This document shows, one piece after another, positions 7,523 through 15,530 of a stretch of DNA of 15,530 nt. A program made the position numbers and the translations under genes. The DNA comes from Dictyocoela muelleri. Lineage: Eukaryota; Microsporidia. The first letter of the stretch is position 1. Every line of letters begins with the position of its first letter. The stretch covers positions 1-15,530 of the forward strand of contig SDVU01000305.1 in assembly GCA_016256075.1 (NCBI GenBank). The letters are read 5' to 3'. The notes beneath the pieces are model-generated. The model did not search any database. It was not told the DNA's origin and was given only the letters and a program-made list of their open reading frames with translations.

Positions 7523-7633
7523 TTTAAAGCATTCATAATATTATTAAGCGGCTGATTATTTTAGTTTTTTATCTATTTTAAAGCATTCATAATATTATTA
7601 AGCGGCTGATTATTTTAGTTTTTTATCTATTTT
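7523..7633. repeat. Exact tandem duplication, 54-bp unit, two copies
   Basis: The unit beginning TTTAAAGCATTCATAATATT is repeated at 7523 and 7577 without a visible difference, then followed by three more matching bases. The absence of divergence indicates a very recent slippage duplication, or an assembly artefact. Confidence 0.93.
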
Positions 7634-8625
7634 CTCGAAAGTTTGATTTATAAAAATTATTTACACGATTAAAAACAATTTGGAGTAAATGTCACTTTTT
7701 TAAAAAATTAAATTAAACTGTCAATTTTAAGGCAATATCATATTTTTATATTTAAACATGCTAAATTATATTTATCTGCGATTTGAAATTAAATGTTTTT
7801 GTTATTAAAAACCATATTTATTTAAAATAAAACCTCTCCACTAATGTTTTGTTATGTGCAACAAGCTGACACAATTTTATTAAAAATAAGTGTATTGTGA
7901 TTTTCGCTCGCGGTTTTTAAAAATTTTTTAGACGCCAATTTTGGTTGATTGCTTTAAATTTAAAAATGATTTTTTTGACATTTGACATGCACTAAGGCCG
8001 ATCTACCTCTAAAATTTTATAAATTGATTTTTAAAACTATAAATACAGACGTAAAATCACTAGCACCTGATCCACATCTTTCAAATCGTCACAAAAAAAA
8101 GAAAATACAAAATCTCTTTTGATTAACAATCTTGAACATTAAGCCCACTGGTAATCATCTAGTATCTTTTAAAAACCAATAATCTGCTAATTTTCAATTA
8201 ATAAAATCCTTGGAAATAAAAACTATCTTACTTAGAATAAATTTGGTTCTTAAGATTTTTTTTGAAAGTGACAAATTAATAAATAAACTTTATCTTTATC
8301 ATATTCTTTGTTAATATAAGATTAAATATTTTAAAAGGTAAATATATATAAATTTTACTTTACATATCATTAGTAGTGTTTTTATGTTTTTTTAAATGAC
8401 ATTTGATAATTTTCATTGAATTGAAATATCATATTTTCATTTACTCAAGTTTTAGGACTAAGAGGTAGCTTTTCGCTTTTTAAGAAGTTGGGTTTATAAA
8501 TAAAGATTACTAATTTTCTATTTTTTTTATATTTCGAAATTTTTATTTTAAAATTTTAAAAATTTCAAACATGTTTAGATAATGAAAATTTCTTAAATAA
8601 ATAAATCGTATGGTTATGAATGTAA
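7634..8625. other. Intergenic AT-rich DNA, no gene recognised
   Basis: No long open frame on either strand and no RNA gene recognised. A few GC-richer islands stand out (TTTTCGCTCGCGG near 7902, GGCCGATCTACCTC near 7996, AGAGGTAGCTTTTCGC near 8460). They could be remnants of old elements. Confidence 0.5.
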
Positions 8626-9080
8626 GACCAGATAGTCAGTGATTAACACTTTTGAATGTAAATTTAAGTATCGTGGTTCGAATACTGCTGACGTCACTCT
8701 TTAATAAATAATGAGGGAATGACATTAAGCGGTCAACAACTATAGTTTTATAATAGTAATATACAGTTGTTCCAGTGTGGTATAGCTGATTAAGACTTGG
8801 TCTAATCTTTTATAGTGACGAAGAAGGGACTCTTCAAGGTGTGGGATGAGTGCGGCGACGCATATCGGCAAAAAGTAGTGAAAAATAAAAATTCATGAAA
8901 ACCCATTAATTAACTGTTCCTGCTGAGTCATTGATAAACGAAAATCGCGTATACAGCTGGGCTTCTGGGTAGCTTAGGAAGTGACGTATTATAGGAAAAC
9001 CAAGAACCAAAGATCACAGATCACGTAGGAACAACTCTCCGGGTTGGCAGCTATGGATGTTGTCAACATGTAATATATAA
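8626..9080 (+). mobile_element. tRNA-headed SINE-like element, copy 2 (longest)
   Basis: The head (8626-8700) matches the other two copies (AATTTAAGTATCGTGGTTCG, then GACGTCACT). Box B is GGTTCGAATAC at 8675-8685, while box A is damaged (TAGTCAGTGATTAAC). The body that follows is strikingly GC-richer than its surroundings between about 8800 and 9065. It contains three stretches seen elsewhere in the window: 8739-8810 (like 14106-14175), 8919-8976 (like 5366-5297 on the minus strand) and about 8998-9080 (like 5516-5602). The shared downstream end is TAATATATAA. It has no coding potential. Together these define a family of about 455 bp with internally deleted members. The outer limits are those of the shared sequence, not proven termini. 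Confidence 0.65.
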
Positions 9081-9086
9081 GGAATT

Positions 9087-10243
9087 AATTTTTTCTTGAT
9101 ATAAGGGTTGCTTAAAAGTTATTAAAAAGGCGTGTAATCTGAAAAGAAACGTTTATTTAGGATGAAATATTTTTTTCTTTTTTTGAAAAAAATATAAAAA
9201 CGTAAAAGCTTAAATGACTATTAAGACAGTGCTAAAATTTACAATTAATTCTAAATTTAATATTTTTTTTTAATTTATGATAATTTTAATTTTTAAAATT
9301 CATGCTTTTAACAATTACATTATTAAGTTTTTCCTAAATATTATATAGACGTAATATATAAAAAATATAAATATAATTTTAAGTGATAATATAAAAAATT
9401 ATAATTATTGAAAATGTATACTGGTTAGATCTATTAGACGCGTTTTGATTTTAAAATAAAAATATTTTATTAAAACTAGAAAACAAGTTTTAAAATTTCC
9501 TAATTTGGTAATTTAAAGACGGTAAAAAATTCACATTTTTTTATTTTTTAAATTTATTATACCAAAAATACATCGGGATTAAAATTTTATATTTAATTAG
9601 CATTTATTTCAATTGTGTAGTGGTATTTCATTTCTACTATTTACCAACTTAAATTAGAATAATTTCAATGTTTTTTATTGTTACAAATATTAATTGCTTT
9701 AAGTTTTATTAGTAAATGTAAGAATAAATGTTTTCAGCTAATCAAGAAAATGAATATATTTCAATATGACATGAAATTAAATAAAAATTAATCTAATAAT
9801 TAATTATTAAAAGGTTAAATAAAAATTAATCTAATAATTAATTATTAAAAGGTTAAATAAAAATTTTTATAAATTGTAAATAAATTAAAAATTTTTAATT
9901 TTTAAATTATATTAAAAGATTTTAGAAGTTAGTTTTTTATTTAAATAATTTATTAAATCAAATAAATTCAAGACTTATATTTAATTTGTTTGTTCAAAAA
10001 TTTGTTTCGTTCAAATTTTAAAAATTAATTTGTTAATAAATAAGATTTGAATTGTTACCATTTTAAGAATTTATTTTTAAAAAAATATGTTAACAAATAT
10101 TTTTGATAGAATATATAGATATTAAAAGTATTGAAGAAAATAACACCCTTTAAAAAGCCTTGATTGTTAATAACAAATAAAATTATAACAATTAATGAAT
10201 TATAATGATCACGGAAACAATTGATCTTTAAAAATAAAAAGTA
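9087..10243. other. Intergenic, extremely AT-rich DNA, no gene recognised
   Basis: Almost pure A/T with no open frame of substance on either strand. The only clear structure is the 38-bp tandem duplication listed separately. Confidence 0.6.
9777..9863. repeat. Tandem duplication, 38-bp unit, two and a fraction copies
   Basis: A unit beginning TTAAATAAAAATTAATCTAA occurs at 9777-9814 and 9815-9852 exactly, and the first 11 bases start again at 9853. Recent replication slippage is the simplest explanation. Confidence 0.93.
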
Positions 10244-10254
10244 CCTATAAAATA
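10244..10254 (+). promoter_or_regulatory. Possible TATA-like element upstream of the 66-aa gene
   Basis: CCTATAAAATA stands 64 bp upstream of the ATG at 10318, on the correct strand. It is a good TATA match, but A/T runs are so common here that this is only a candidate. Confidence 0.3.
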
Positions 10255-10317
10255 AAAAATTTATTATTGGTACGTTACTTTTTTAAAAATATAAAAGGAA
10301 ACCTGAAACAAAATTTC

Positions 10318-10518
10318 ATGTTTACAGATATTTTGTTTTTTGTTACTTATTATTTCTTGGCATCTCAAATTGGAATATTAGGAGCTGAACCGACTGCAGA
10401 AGATGGAGGTAGTTCCAAAGTGTATGAAATATTTGTTGGTTACAAAGGACCCATGATATATTCCATTATAATGTTTATTATAGCAGCTATATTGTTAGTT
10501 ATATATGTTAAGAAATAG
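10318..10518 (+). CDS. Small single-pass membrane protein with signal sequence, 66 aa
   Basis: The ATG at 10318 gives MFTDILFFVTYYFLASQIGI and so on. Residues 1-21 form a hydrophobic signal peptide with a plausible cut near LGA/EP (residue 23). A short hydrophilic, acidic segment (about 24-46, PTAEDGGSSK) would lie outside. A strong transmembrane helix follows at about 47-63 (MIYSIIMFIIAAILLVIYV), with a two-lysine tail inside. The frame is open for 17 codons farther upstream, but that part has no ATG and would bury the signal peptide, so I prefer 10318. Clear signal-ectodomain-membrane-tail order and GC content above the flanks argue that it is real. A C-terminal KK is reminiscent of ER retrieval signals, but KKXX spacing is not met. 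I recognise no family. No intron and no neighbouring gene nearby. Confidence 0.65.
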   Translation: MFTDILFFVTYYFLASQIGILGAEPTAEDGGSSKVYEIFVGYKGPMIYSIIMFIIAAILLVIYVKK

Positions 10519-10527
10519 AATATGTTA

Positions 10528-10533
10528 AATAAA
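10528..10533 (+). terminator. Poly(A) signal AATAAA after the 66-aa gene
   Basis: AATAAA begins 10 bp after the stop codon, implying a very short 3' UTR as is usual in compact eukaryotic parasites. Chance occurrence cannot be excluded in this base composition. Confidence 0.4.
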
Positions 10534-10575
10534 AGATTTTGAAAAAAGAACCTTTACTTTGAATTAGTTTGATAA

Positions 10576-10745
10576 TTTTAGACTTTAATTTTACTTTTAT
10601 AATTTCCAATTTTAGACCTTAATTTTATCTTTATAATTTCCGATTCTAGACTTTAAAGTTTAGAAATATAATTTCCAATTTCATACTTTTAATTTTATTT
10701 TTATATTTTTCAATTTTAGACTTTTATTTCTAACTCAAACTTATA
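10576..10745. repeat. Degenerate minisatellite, about five copies of a 34-35-bp unit
   Basis: The marker TTTTAGACTTTAATTTTA and its variants recurs at 10576, 10610, 10644, 10679 and 10714, with TTATAATTTCCAAT between copies. Units differ by several bases, so the array is older than the exact duplications in this window. Confidence 0.85.
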
Positions 10746-12054
10746 ACATAAATATTTGAATTTAATTATAAAAACTAAATTAAATTTTTTATATATAACT
10801 TTAAATATATCAAATATGAATTAAAAAGCAATATCATTTAGAATAAATGAAATAAAGTTAGAGTAAATGTAAATAAAATTAAAGCATAATAAATAAAAAG
10901 GTAATAGTTTGAAGATTATTAGAAAGATGTATGATGCTATAATCAAAGAAATATTTACATTATTATGTTTCGATTATTATTTTTTGAATATTTTTCTAAA
11001 ATACTAAAATAAATTAATTAACAGTTCAATTTAAAATAAAAATTTTAATGTTATAAATATAAATTTTAAGCTTGTAAAATTTAATTTTCAGGTTCTAAAT
11101 AAAATTTTAAAGTTATAAATGTAACTTTTAAGTTTGGATTCCCTAGGTTGAAAGAGCTTAACAAATAATAAGGCCATAAATTAATTTTAAAAGTCTATTA
11201 ATTATCACAGAAATATGGTGTATCAGGCTTATGATGCCCCATTTTTATTTTTTTAATTAAATTTAAAATTGTTTATAATGTTAATGATTTTTTTCAAATA
11301 AAAACTTTAAAATAGGGTGGATTTTGTATTTTAAATATAAAAATTACACACTCTTATTAGAAAATAAATTATTTGGAAATGCTGATCTATCTCAAAATCC
11401 CCCCAGGCATGCTTTCCCAAATCTACCGTCATAAAATATTTAAAAAAAATAAGAATATTAAAATTAAAAAATTCATTTAAAAAATTAATAAAATTAAGAT
11501 TTTTTTCTAAAAGAGTTACTTTTATTGTAATAAAAACATATTTTATTTCAAAATTTACTCGGTATTTTTTTACATTCATTCTTATTTCAATATTTTTTAA
11601 CAGATTAATAGGTCATTCTGAAGCAAATCTGTGTGGCCGTGTTGAATTTTACCCGGTCACACAATATTAAAGAGTTTTCAAAAAATATATAATTTTGACA
11701 ACCTAGTGCATGAAAATTTCTAAATACCAGAATCAACAGTAAGCAAAATATTTATTGAATATAAATCAGTCTTTAAGTATCTTATTGGTGAATAATTAAT
11801 GCCACAAGAAGGAAAATGCTGTTATCCAACGAGTTATTCTAGCCCATAAGTTACATCAATAGGAAAAAAAACGACAAAATTAAAATACAAGCGAAGTTTC
11901 ATGCCATTAGATAACTTTAAATTCCTTTTCGATATAATCAAATAAATTTCCTGATTGTAAAAAATGAGAGCGTAAAAAAAGAATCAGATATCATAAATTA
12001 TCTTGGAACTTTGCATTTGATAACTTACCTTTTTTGCGACTCTTCGATTAACTA
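10746..12054. other. Intergenic AT-rich DNA, no gene recognised
   Basis: No convincing gene. A 34-bp stretch at 11041-11074 recurs in diverged form at 11103-11136 (AATTTTAAAGTTATAAATGT), with a faint half-period copy between, suggesting a decayed minisatellite. Less AT-rich patches occur near 11390-11430 and 11610-11670 (GTGTGGCCGTGTTG, ACCCGGTCACAC), probably remnants of older insertions. A minus-strand open frame of 82 codons at 11579-11331 is lysine-, asparagine- and phenylalanine-rich with no recognisable domain, and I do not count it as a gene. Confidence 0.5.
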
Positions 12055-12114
12055 ACACGGGAAAGAATTCGGTAGGCTTATCTCGCTCTAGCCTAGTGTA
12101 AAATATACCCGTGT
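12055..12114. other. Nested stem structure, 60 nt, possible structured RNA or hairpin element
   Basis: An outer 7-bp stem ACACGGG (12055-12061) / CCCGTGT (12108-12114) encloses an inner stem TAGGCT (12073-12078) / AGCCTA (12090-12095). The stretch is much richer in G+C than its surroundings. The 7-bp closing stem recalls a tRNA acceptor, but 60 nt is too short and no T-loop or box B is present, so it is not called a tRNA. Strand and function are unknown. Confidence 0.4.
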
Positions 12115-12859
12115 CTTTATTCACTTAGAGGTTGTTTTTGTTGTTCTGATACAAAATTTAGTAGGTAATTGTTTAATTTTATGCAGTAAAAATTAATGTC
12201 CTGTTATAGATTCACATTGTATATTTTTGCGATTTTATAATTTATAAATGGTGACTCTCAAAAAAAATTGCTAATTATTGTGAAATATCTCATGAGAAGA
12301 TGCGAATATAAAGAAATTAAAAGTGTATGATACAAAACTTTATGTGTTTTGATTATTAATCAAACAAAATATTATTTTTTATCTGGTTTTTTATTTTTTT
12401 TCTGAAAAAAATCCACCCAAAGTAGAGAACTTAACCATGCCTAGGCACAAAAACTTGCACCAACATTCGACTGTATATGTATTTGCTACGCTGTCTCTAT
12501 TAATGAAAGTATATTCATGACACTCGCTGTCACGTATAATTGAAATTATTTGAATTGGTGAGGCTTGTTAACTTAGCGAAATAAACCAAAGGTCACTACC
12601 ATAGATATAAAAATTTTGAAATCATTAAAAATTTAAATTTAGAAATAAAATAAAATTTATTAAAATGAAAAAATATTAATTCAGAATTATTTTTAATATA
12701 TTGATAAAAATTATTGAAAATTCTGAAGAAGTAATTACATATAAAAATCTTCGCTTAAAAACATAATATTCAATCCACATATGAATATTTGATCGTTTTA
12801 CACCATTTTGGCGCCGCATCGTACCTTTTAAATCCTACCAGAAAGCTTCATAATCATTA
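12115..12859. other. Intergenic DNA, no gene recognised
   Basis: AT-rich with moderately GC-richer islands near 12430-12540 and 12805-12830 (TTTTGGCGCCGCATCG). A perfect 10-bp palindrome TGCCTAGGCA occurs near 12439. No open frame or RNA gene seen. Confidence 0.5.
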
Positions 12860-13330
12860 GTGTGATCTCCGAATTGTTTTAAAAACCATCATTTATAATT
12901 ACTATTTTATGCCCCAATAAAAGTTTTTTTATTCCTCTTGGATATTAAAGACATCCAACCGTTATAAAATTTCTAAATGCTTGAACTAATAGTCTTAAAA
13001 TTTAAACGATTTTATCTACATGTCTATTCGCTACCCTTTTAAATAAAAATTTGCTTTTATCATTAACACAATCACTCCTAAAATCCAAATAGGACCAGTT
13101 TATTCGTCATCGGTTTAGTCGGGTTTATAATTACACCTCTTCTTGATAAAACTGTTTAATCCGCTTGTAATTTCGTATTTAGGCCTCCTAATATAAGTGG
13201 CATTTATGAAATGTATATTTTATAAGCCAACCTTAAATTTTTCTAATTTTATGGATCGTAATATTCGACAAGTTGTACCAAATGTTTAATTGTTTATAAG
13301 AAACTCCTGACATCAATAAATAAATTATAT
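12860..13330 (-). pseudogene. Possible LINE reverse transcriptase relic (weak)
   Basis: On the minus strand, translation around 13200-13085 gives LGGLNTKLQAD, then a stop, then TVLSRRGVIINPTKP. This resembles the segment after the catalytic block of non-LTR reverse transcriptases, where a Gly-hydrophobic-Asn-Pro-x-Lys-Thr motif is typical. Further downstream, a neighbouring frame reads protein-like sequence (RSDCVNDKSKFLFKRVANRH). No YADD block is identified upstream and several stops and frame changes intervene. If real it is an old, heavily decayed LINE fragment; a chance resemblance remains quite possible. Confidence 0.22.
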
Positions 13331-13593
13331 GAAAATATTTATGCAGTGGTACTTTGTCCTAAAAATTGTCTCTCTATATCAGAATTTGCAGTTTTGTATC
13401 TAAATCCAATGTGTTTATTTGCATCTCATATGTATATTTTTAACAATGTGATATTGTTACAGTTTTATCACATTTTTGAAATTAAACGATATTATTACCA
13501 ATTATAAAATTCTTACACTCTTTTATATCATTGAAAATCTCATCAATTATTGAAATAATAGGGGGTATATAAATTTTTATTTTTTTTTTGCCT

Positions 13594-13641
13594 TTGTAAA
13601 TTTTACGGACTAAAAACATTTTTAGTCCGTAAAACTTACAA
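13594..13641. repeat. Near-perfect 23-bp inverted repeat with a 2-base loop
   Basis: TTGTAAATTTTACGGACTAA and following (13594-13616) pairs with 13619-13641 with one mismatch, leaving CA as spacer. A poly-T run lies just upstream. Such a tight hairpin could form a cruciform or be a minimal hairpin element. It is similar in form, not in sequence, to the hairpin at 1-35. Confidence 0.85.
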
Positions 13642-13868
13642 GCCCCGAATTGGATCATTGCCTTGATTCAATCCAAATATTCGAATTTGATCTATCTCAA
13701 AATTTCACTTGAGATAATTTTGGGATTGATCCAGAGTGCCAATCTTCTAAAAGAATGTTAATTAAATCATTATTAGATAATTAACAGTTTGCACTGATAC
13801 AAATTTATTTTATGATTATTTTCACAGATTATGATCCTTGTATACCTAATTGTTCTAAAAAGGGAGAG
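13642..13868. other. Short intergenic stretch with an imperfect palindrome
   Basis: About 13650-13745 shows diverged self-complementarity (TTGATTCAATCC against GGATTGATCC, and ATCTCAAAATTTCACTTGAG). No gene seen. Confidence 0.35.
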
Positions 13869-13911
13869 CTATAGTATTTATATTAGTATCAATATGTACT
13901 CTTCTTATAAC
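13869..13911. repeat. Dispersed direct repeat, copy A
   Basis: CTATAGTATTTATAT, then a 3-base insertion, then TATCAATATGTACTCTTCTT, matches 14429-14469 with few differences. Weaker similarity extends some tens of bases on both sides. Confidence 0.75.
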
Positions 13912-14105
13912 CTGAATCTCCAAATTCAATACATTTATATTATTTGACTCTCGGAGGTTTTGAAAAGAAACCGTTTCAAGTAAGTAAATAGATTTATAGC
14001 TTGATGGTAAAGAGTATTAAATGTGACATTTAAATATGCAGTTTTCTTCTAGTTTGAGTTATATTAATGAATATTAGCAAAGTCTCATTTAACATGAAAA
14101 AAAAA

Positions 14106-14175
14106 ACTATAGCAATAATATACAGTTTTTAACCTGTGATATAGCTATTTGAAACCAGTCTATATGATCTAATGG
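14106..14175 (+). repeat. Partial copy of the SINE-like body
   Basis: The stretch from ACTATAG through TATACAGTT and GTGATATAGCT to GTCTATATGATCTAA parallels 8739-8810 of copy 2, with many substitutions and small gaps. Neither the tRNA-like head nor the downstream end is recognisable here, so it is an old internal fragment or a related family. It lies between the two copies of the 13869/14429 direct repeat. Confidence 0.55.
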
Positions 14176-14428
14176 CAAAAGTGAGTAGGTGAGAAATATC
14201 ACAAAAAAATGGTCGTGAAACAAAAAAATGCAATAAAGAACATATCATGACACAATTATGATATAAAATCAGATTTATAACTATGCTATAATATAATTAG
14301 GCAGATTAAAAATTTCCCCCAATAAATAAAGATCAAAAAATATCCAGATTTGAGTTATTCTCTTATTTTAAAATTTTAATATCTAATATCCTATGGATAC
14401 TTTTGACCGAATGCAAAAATTTGTCGAC

Positions 14429-14469
14429 CTATAGTATTTATATGTATCAAAATATACTCTTATTATAAC
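14429..14469. repeat. Dispersed direct repeat, copy B
   Basis: CTATAGTATTTATATGTATC with the following ATACTCTTATTATAAC matches copy A at 13869-13911. The two copies are in the same orientation, 560 bp apart, and flank the partial SINE-like copy. Confidence 0.75.
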
Positions 14470-14728
14470 TTTTATACATATTTGCAACACTTAATCATTT
14501 ACTCACATATATCTCTTGATTGGCTGTGCGAAAATTCGCCTAAAATTTTAAGATAATTAAAATGTAATAAAAATGTGTAAAAATGACCCCCTAAATTTAT
14601 TTATTTATTATTAAAATTTTTATTGTATGTATAAATAATACAATTTAAACGTAAATATCTTGAAATTCATTATATTTTTCATAAATCTCTTTAATTTTTT
14701 TTAATTTTTCAATTTTTCAATTTTATAA
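14470..14728. other. Short intergenic stretch with a TIR-like word
   Basis: No gene. GTGCGAAAATTCGCC at about 14527-14541 resembles the arm sequence of the palindrome at 15239-15292 (GAGAAAATTCGCCC on the minus strand), and may be a fragment of the same repeat. Confidence 0.4.
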
Positions 14729-14821
14729 TTGTTAAATTGTTAAATTTATTAATTTTAAATTGTTAAATTGTTAAATTTATTAATTTTAAATTGTTAAATT
14801 GTTAAATTTATTAATTTTTAA
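14729..14821. repeat. Minisatellite, three copies of a 31-bp unit
   Basis: TTGTTAAATTGTTAAATTTA plus 11 bases repeats at 14729, 14760 and 14791 with essentially no divergence until the third copy's end. The unit contains an internal 9-bp duplication (TTGTTAAAT). Confidence 0.93.
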
Positions 14822-15238
14822 TTTTTAAATTTTATTTTTTAGTATTATTACGACTTTGTAATTCAATAAAATATTATTTTATTAACATATAAATTGGTAT
14901 GTATTTTAAAATTTTTAATTAAATATTTTTAATAATTTTTTATACAAATTAGATGTTGCATATGTACTTATACTGCTAATTTTTAATTAATCATTCGGCT
15001 TTTTATTTCTTTAATGTATTATTCTTCTGAATGATTTGTTTACAAAAAAATAAATTTATTAAAGTAATTAGTAAATAAATTTTCTAGACATGACTTTTTG
15101 ACTAATATACATCTAATTAAATTACTTATGGGCAATTTTGTCCTTAATTTATTATTATTATTATCAATCAAAATTTTTTAGAAACTAAGATTTTATTTAT
15201 GATTGAAAACCATAAGGGTATGTAAATTAAAAAAAATA
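14822..15238. other. Intergenic AT-rich DNA, no gene recognised
   Basis: Low-complexity A/T sequence with no open frame, RNA gene or clear repeat beyond short ATT runs near 15150. Confidence 0.55.
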
Positions 15239-15292
15239 CAGGGCAAAAATTCTCCTGGGGTGAAAATTCACTCCGGGCGAATTTTCTCCCTG
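15239..15292. repeat. 54-bp palindrome bounded by CAGGG and CCCTG, TIR-like
   Basis: The left arm (15239-15265, CAGGGCAAAAATTCTCCTGG and on) and right arm (15266-15292) match as reverse complements at about 21 of 27 positions, with no spacer. The ends CAGGG/CCCTG look like termini of a DNA transposon. It may be two transposon ends fused head to head, or a minimal hairpin element. It is conspicuously GC-rich for its surroundings. Confidence 0.75.
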
Positions 15293-15456
15293 CTCTCTTG
15301 ATTATCCTATAAACACTTATTTAAGTGTTAAACACAATAATATCTCAGATTCCATACTTATTATTCATTTCCCACGATATTAAATTCCCTTTCTACCTAT
15401 TTTCACTATTATATATTTTGCTTTACTCCCTTTATTTTAATTTAATATAATATAGG

Positions 15457-15530
15457 GCCAGATAGCTCAGTGGTTAACACTCTTGAATGTAAAATTTAAG
15501 TATCGTGGTTCGAATCCCGCTGACGTCACT
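15457..15530 (+). mobile_element. tRNA-headed SINE-like element, copy 3, cut by the window end
   Basis: GCCAGATAGCTCAGTGGTTA starts at 15457. Box A is TAGCTCAGTGG at 15463-15473 and box B is GGTTCGAATCC at 15507-15517, both close to consensus, making this the best-preserved Pol III promoter of the three heads. The head ends CCCGCTGACGTCACT, exactly as in copy 1, where the body begins. As in the other copies, the first seven bases do not pair with those after the T-arm, so it is tRNA-like, not a tRNA gene. Confidence 0.72.

Noticed and set aside
10267-10317. Upstream extension of the small membrane protein by 17 residues
   Set aside because: The only possible initiator there is TTG, and the extension would place a basic segment before an otherwise well-formed signal peptide; the first ATG is at 10318.
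11331-11579. Minus-strand frame of 82 codons with an ATG
   Set aside because: Low-complexity Phe/Asn/Ile/Lys composition expected from AT-rich DNA, no domain, no signal peptide and no supporting flank signals.
12055-12114. Truncated tRNA gene
   Set aside because: A 7-bp closing stem is present, but there is no box B or T-loop and the length is only 60 nt.
15457-15530. Functional tRNA gene
   Set aside because: Box A and box B are good, but the first seven bases do not pair with those after the T-arm, the T-stem pairs poorly and the anticodon loop lacks the expected T at position 33. The same head is attached to repeat bodies elsewhere.

Overview
The window is extremely AT-rich (by eye about four fifths A+T) and looks eukaryotic. 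It holds one pogo/Tigger-type DNA transposon, a Ty3/Gypsy retroelement fossil, tRNA-headed SINE-like repeats, very large inverted repeats, and only two convincing host genes. Both genes are intronless, have short 3' flanks with AATAAA signals, and encode proteins with an N-terminal signal sequence. The combination of A+T content, intronless secreted genes of unknown family and TE-crowded gene-poor DNA fits a large, repeat-rich microsporidian genome best. That is an inference; no rRNA, tRNA or conserved housekeeping gene is present to prove it.

Left part (1-5600) is a mobile-element pile-up. A decayed Tigger transposase lies on the minus strand (about 1081 down to 130), with one terminal inverted repeat at 1230-1261 and no far end. 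Next come two neighbouring giant inverted repeats. The first (1578-1903) has nearly identical arms of about 147 bp. The second (1907-2432) has arms built of tandem 21-bp repeats plus a more diverged inner segment, an architecture like Foldback elements. A broken Ty3/Gypsy pol (about 2590-5095) follows, with a polypurine tract and a probable 3' LTR but no gag or 5' LTR. A tRNA-headed SINE-like element (minus strand, 5463 to about 5275) sits against the LTR, followed by an inverted-orientation piece of the same family (5516-5602).

Middle part (5828-10518) holds the host genes. A 456-aa secreted protein of unknown family is on the minus strand (7198 to 5828). A 66-aa single-pass membrane protein with a signal sequence is on the plus strand (10318-10518). 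Between them are an inverted repeat, small tandem duplications and a GC-richer SINE-like copy (8626 to about 9080).

Right part (10520-15530) has no convincing gene. It contains minisatellites, several hairpins, a weak minus-strand trace that may be a LINE reverse transcriptase, a partial SINE-like copy (14106-14175), and a third tRNA-like head (15457-15530) that runs off the end. The window ends in a dispersed repeat and begins with a perfect hairpin, so these may be assembly ends. Genes and elements show no evident functional link; the theme is repeated invasion of a gene-poor stretch.
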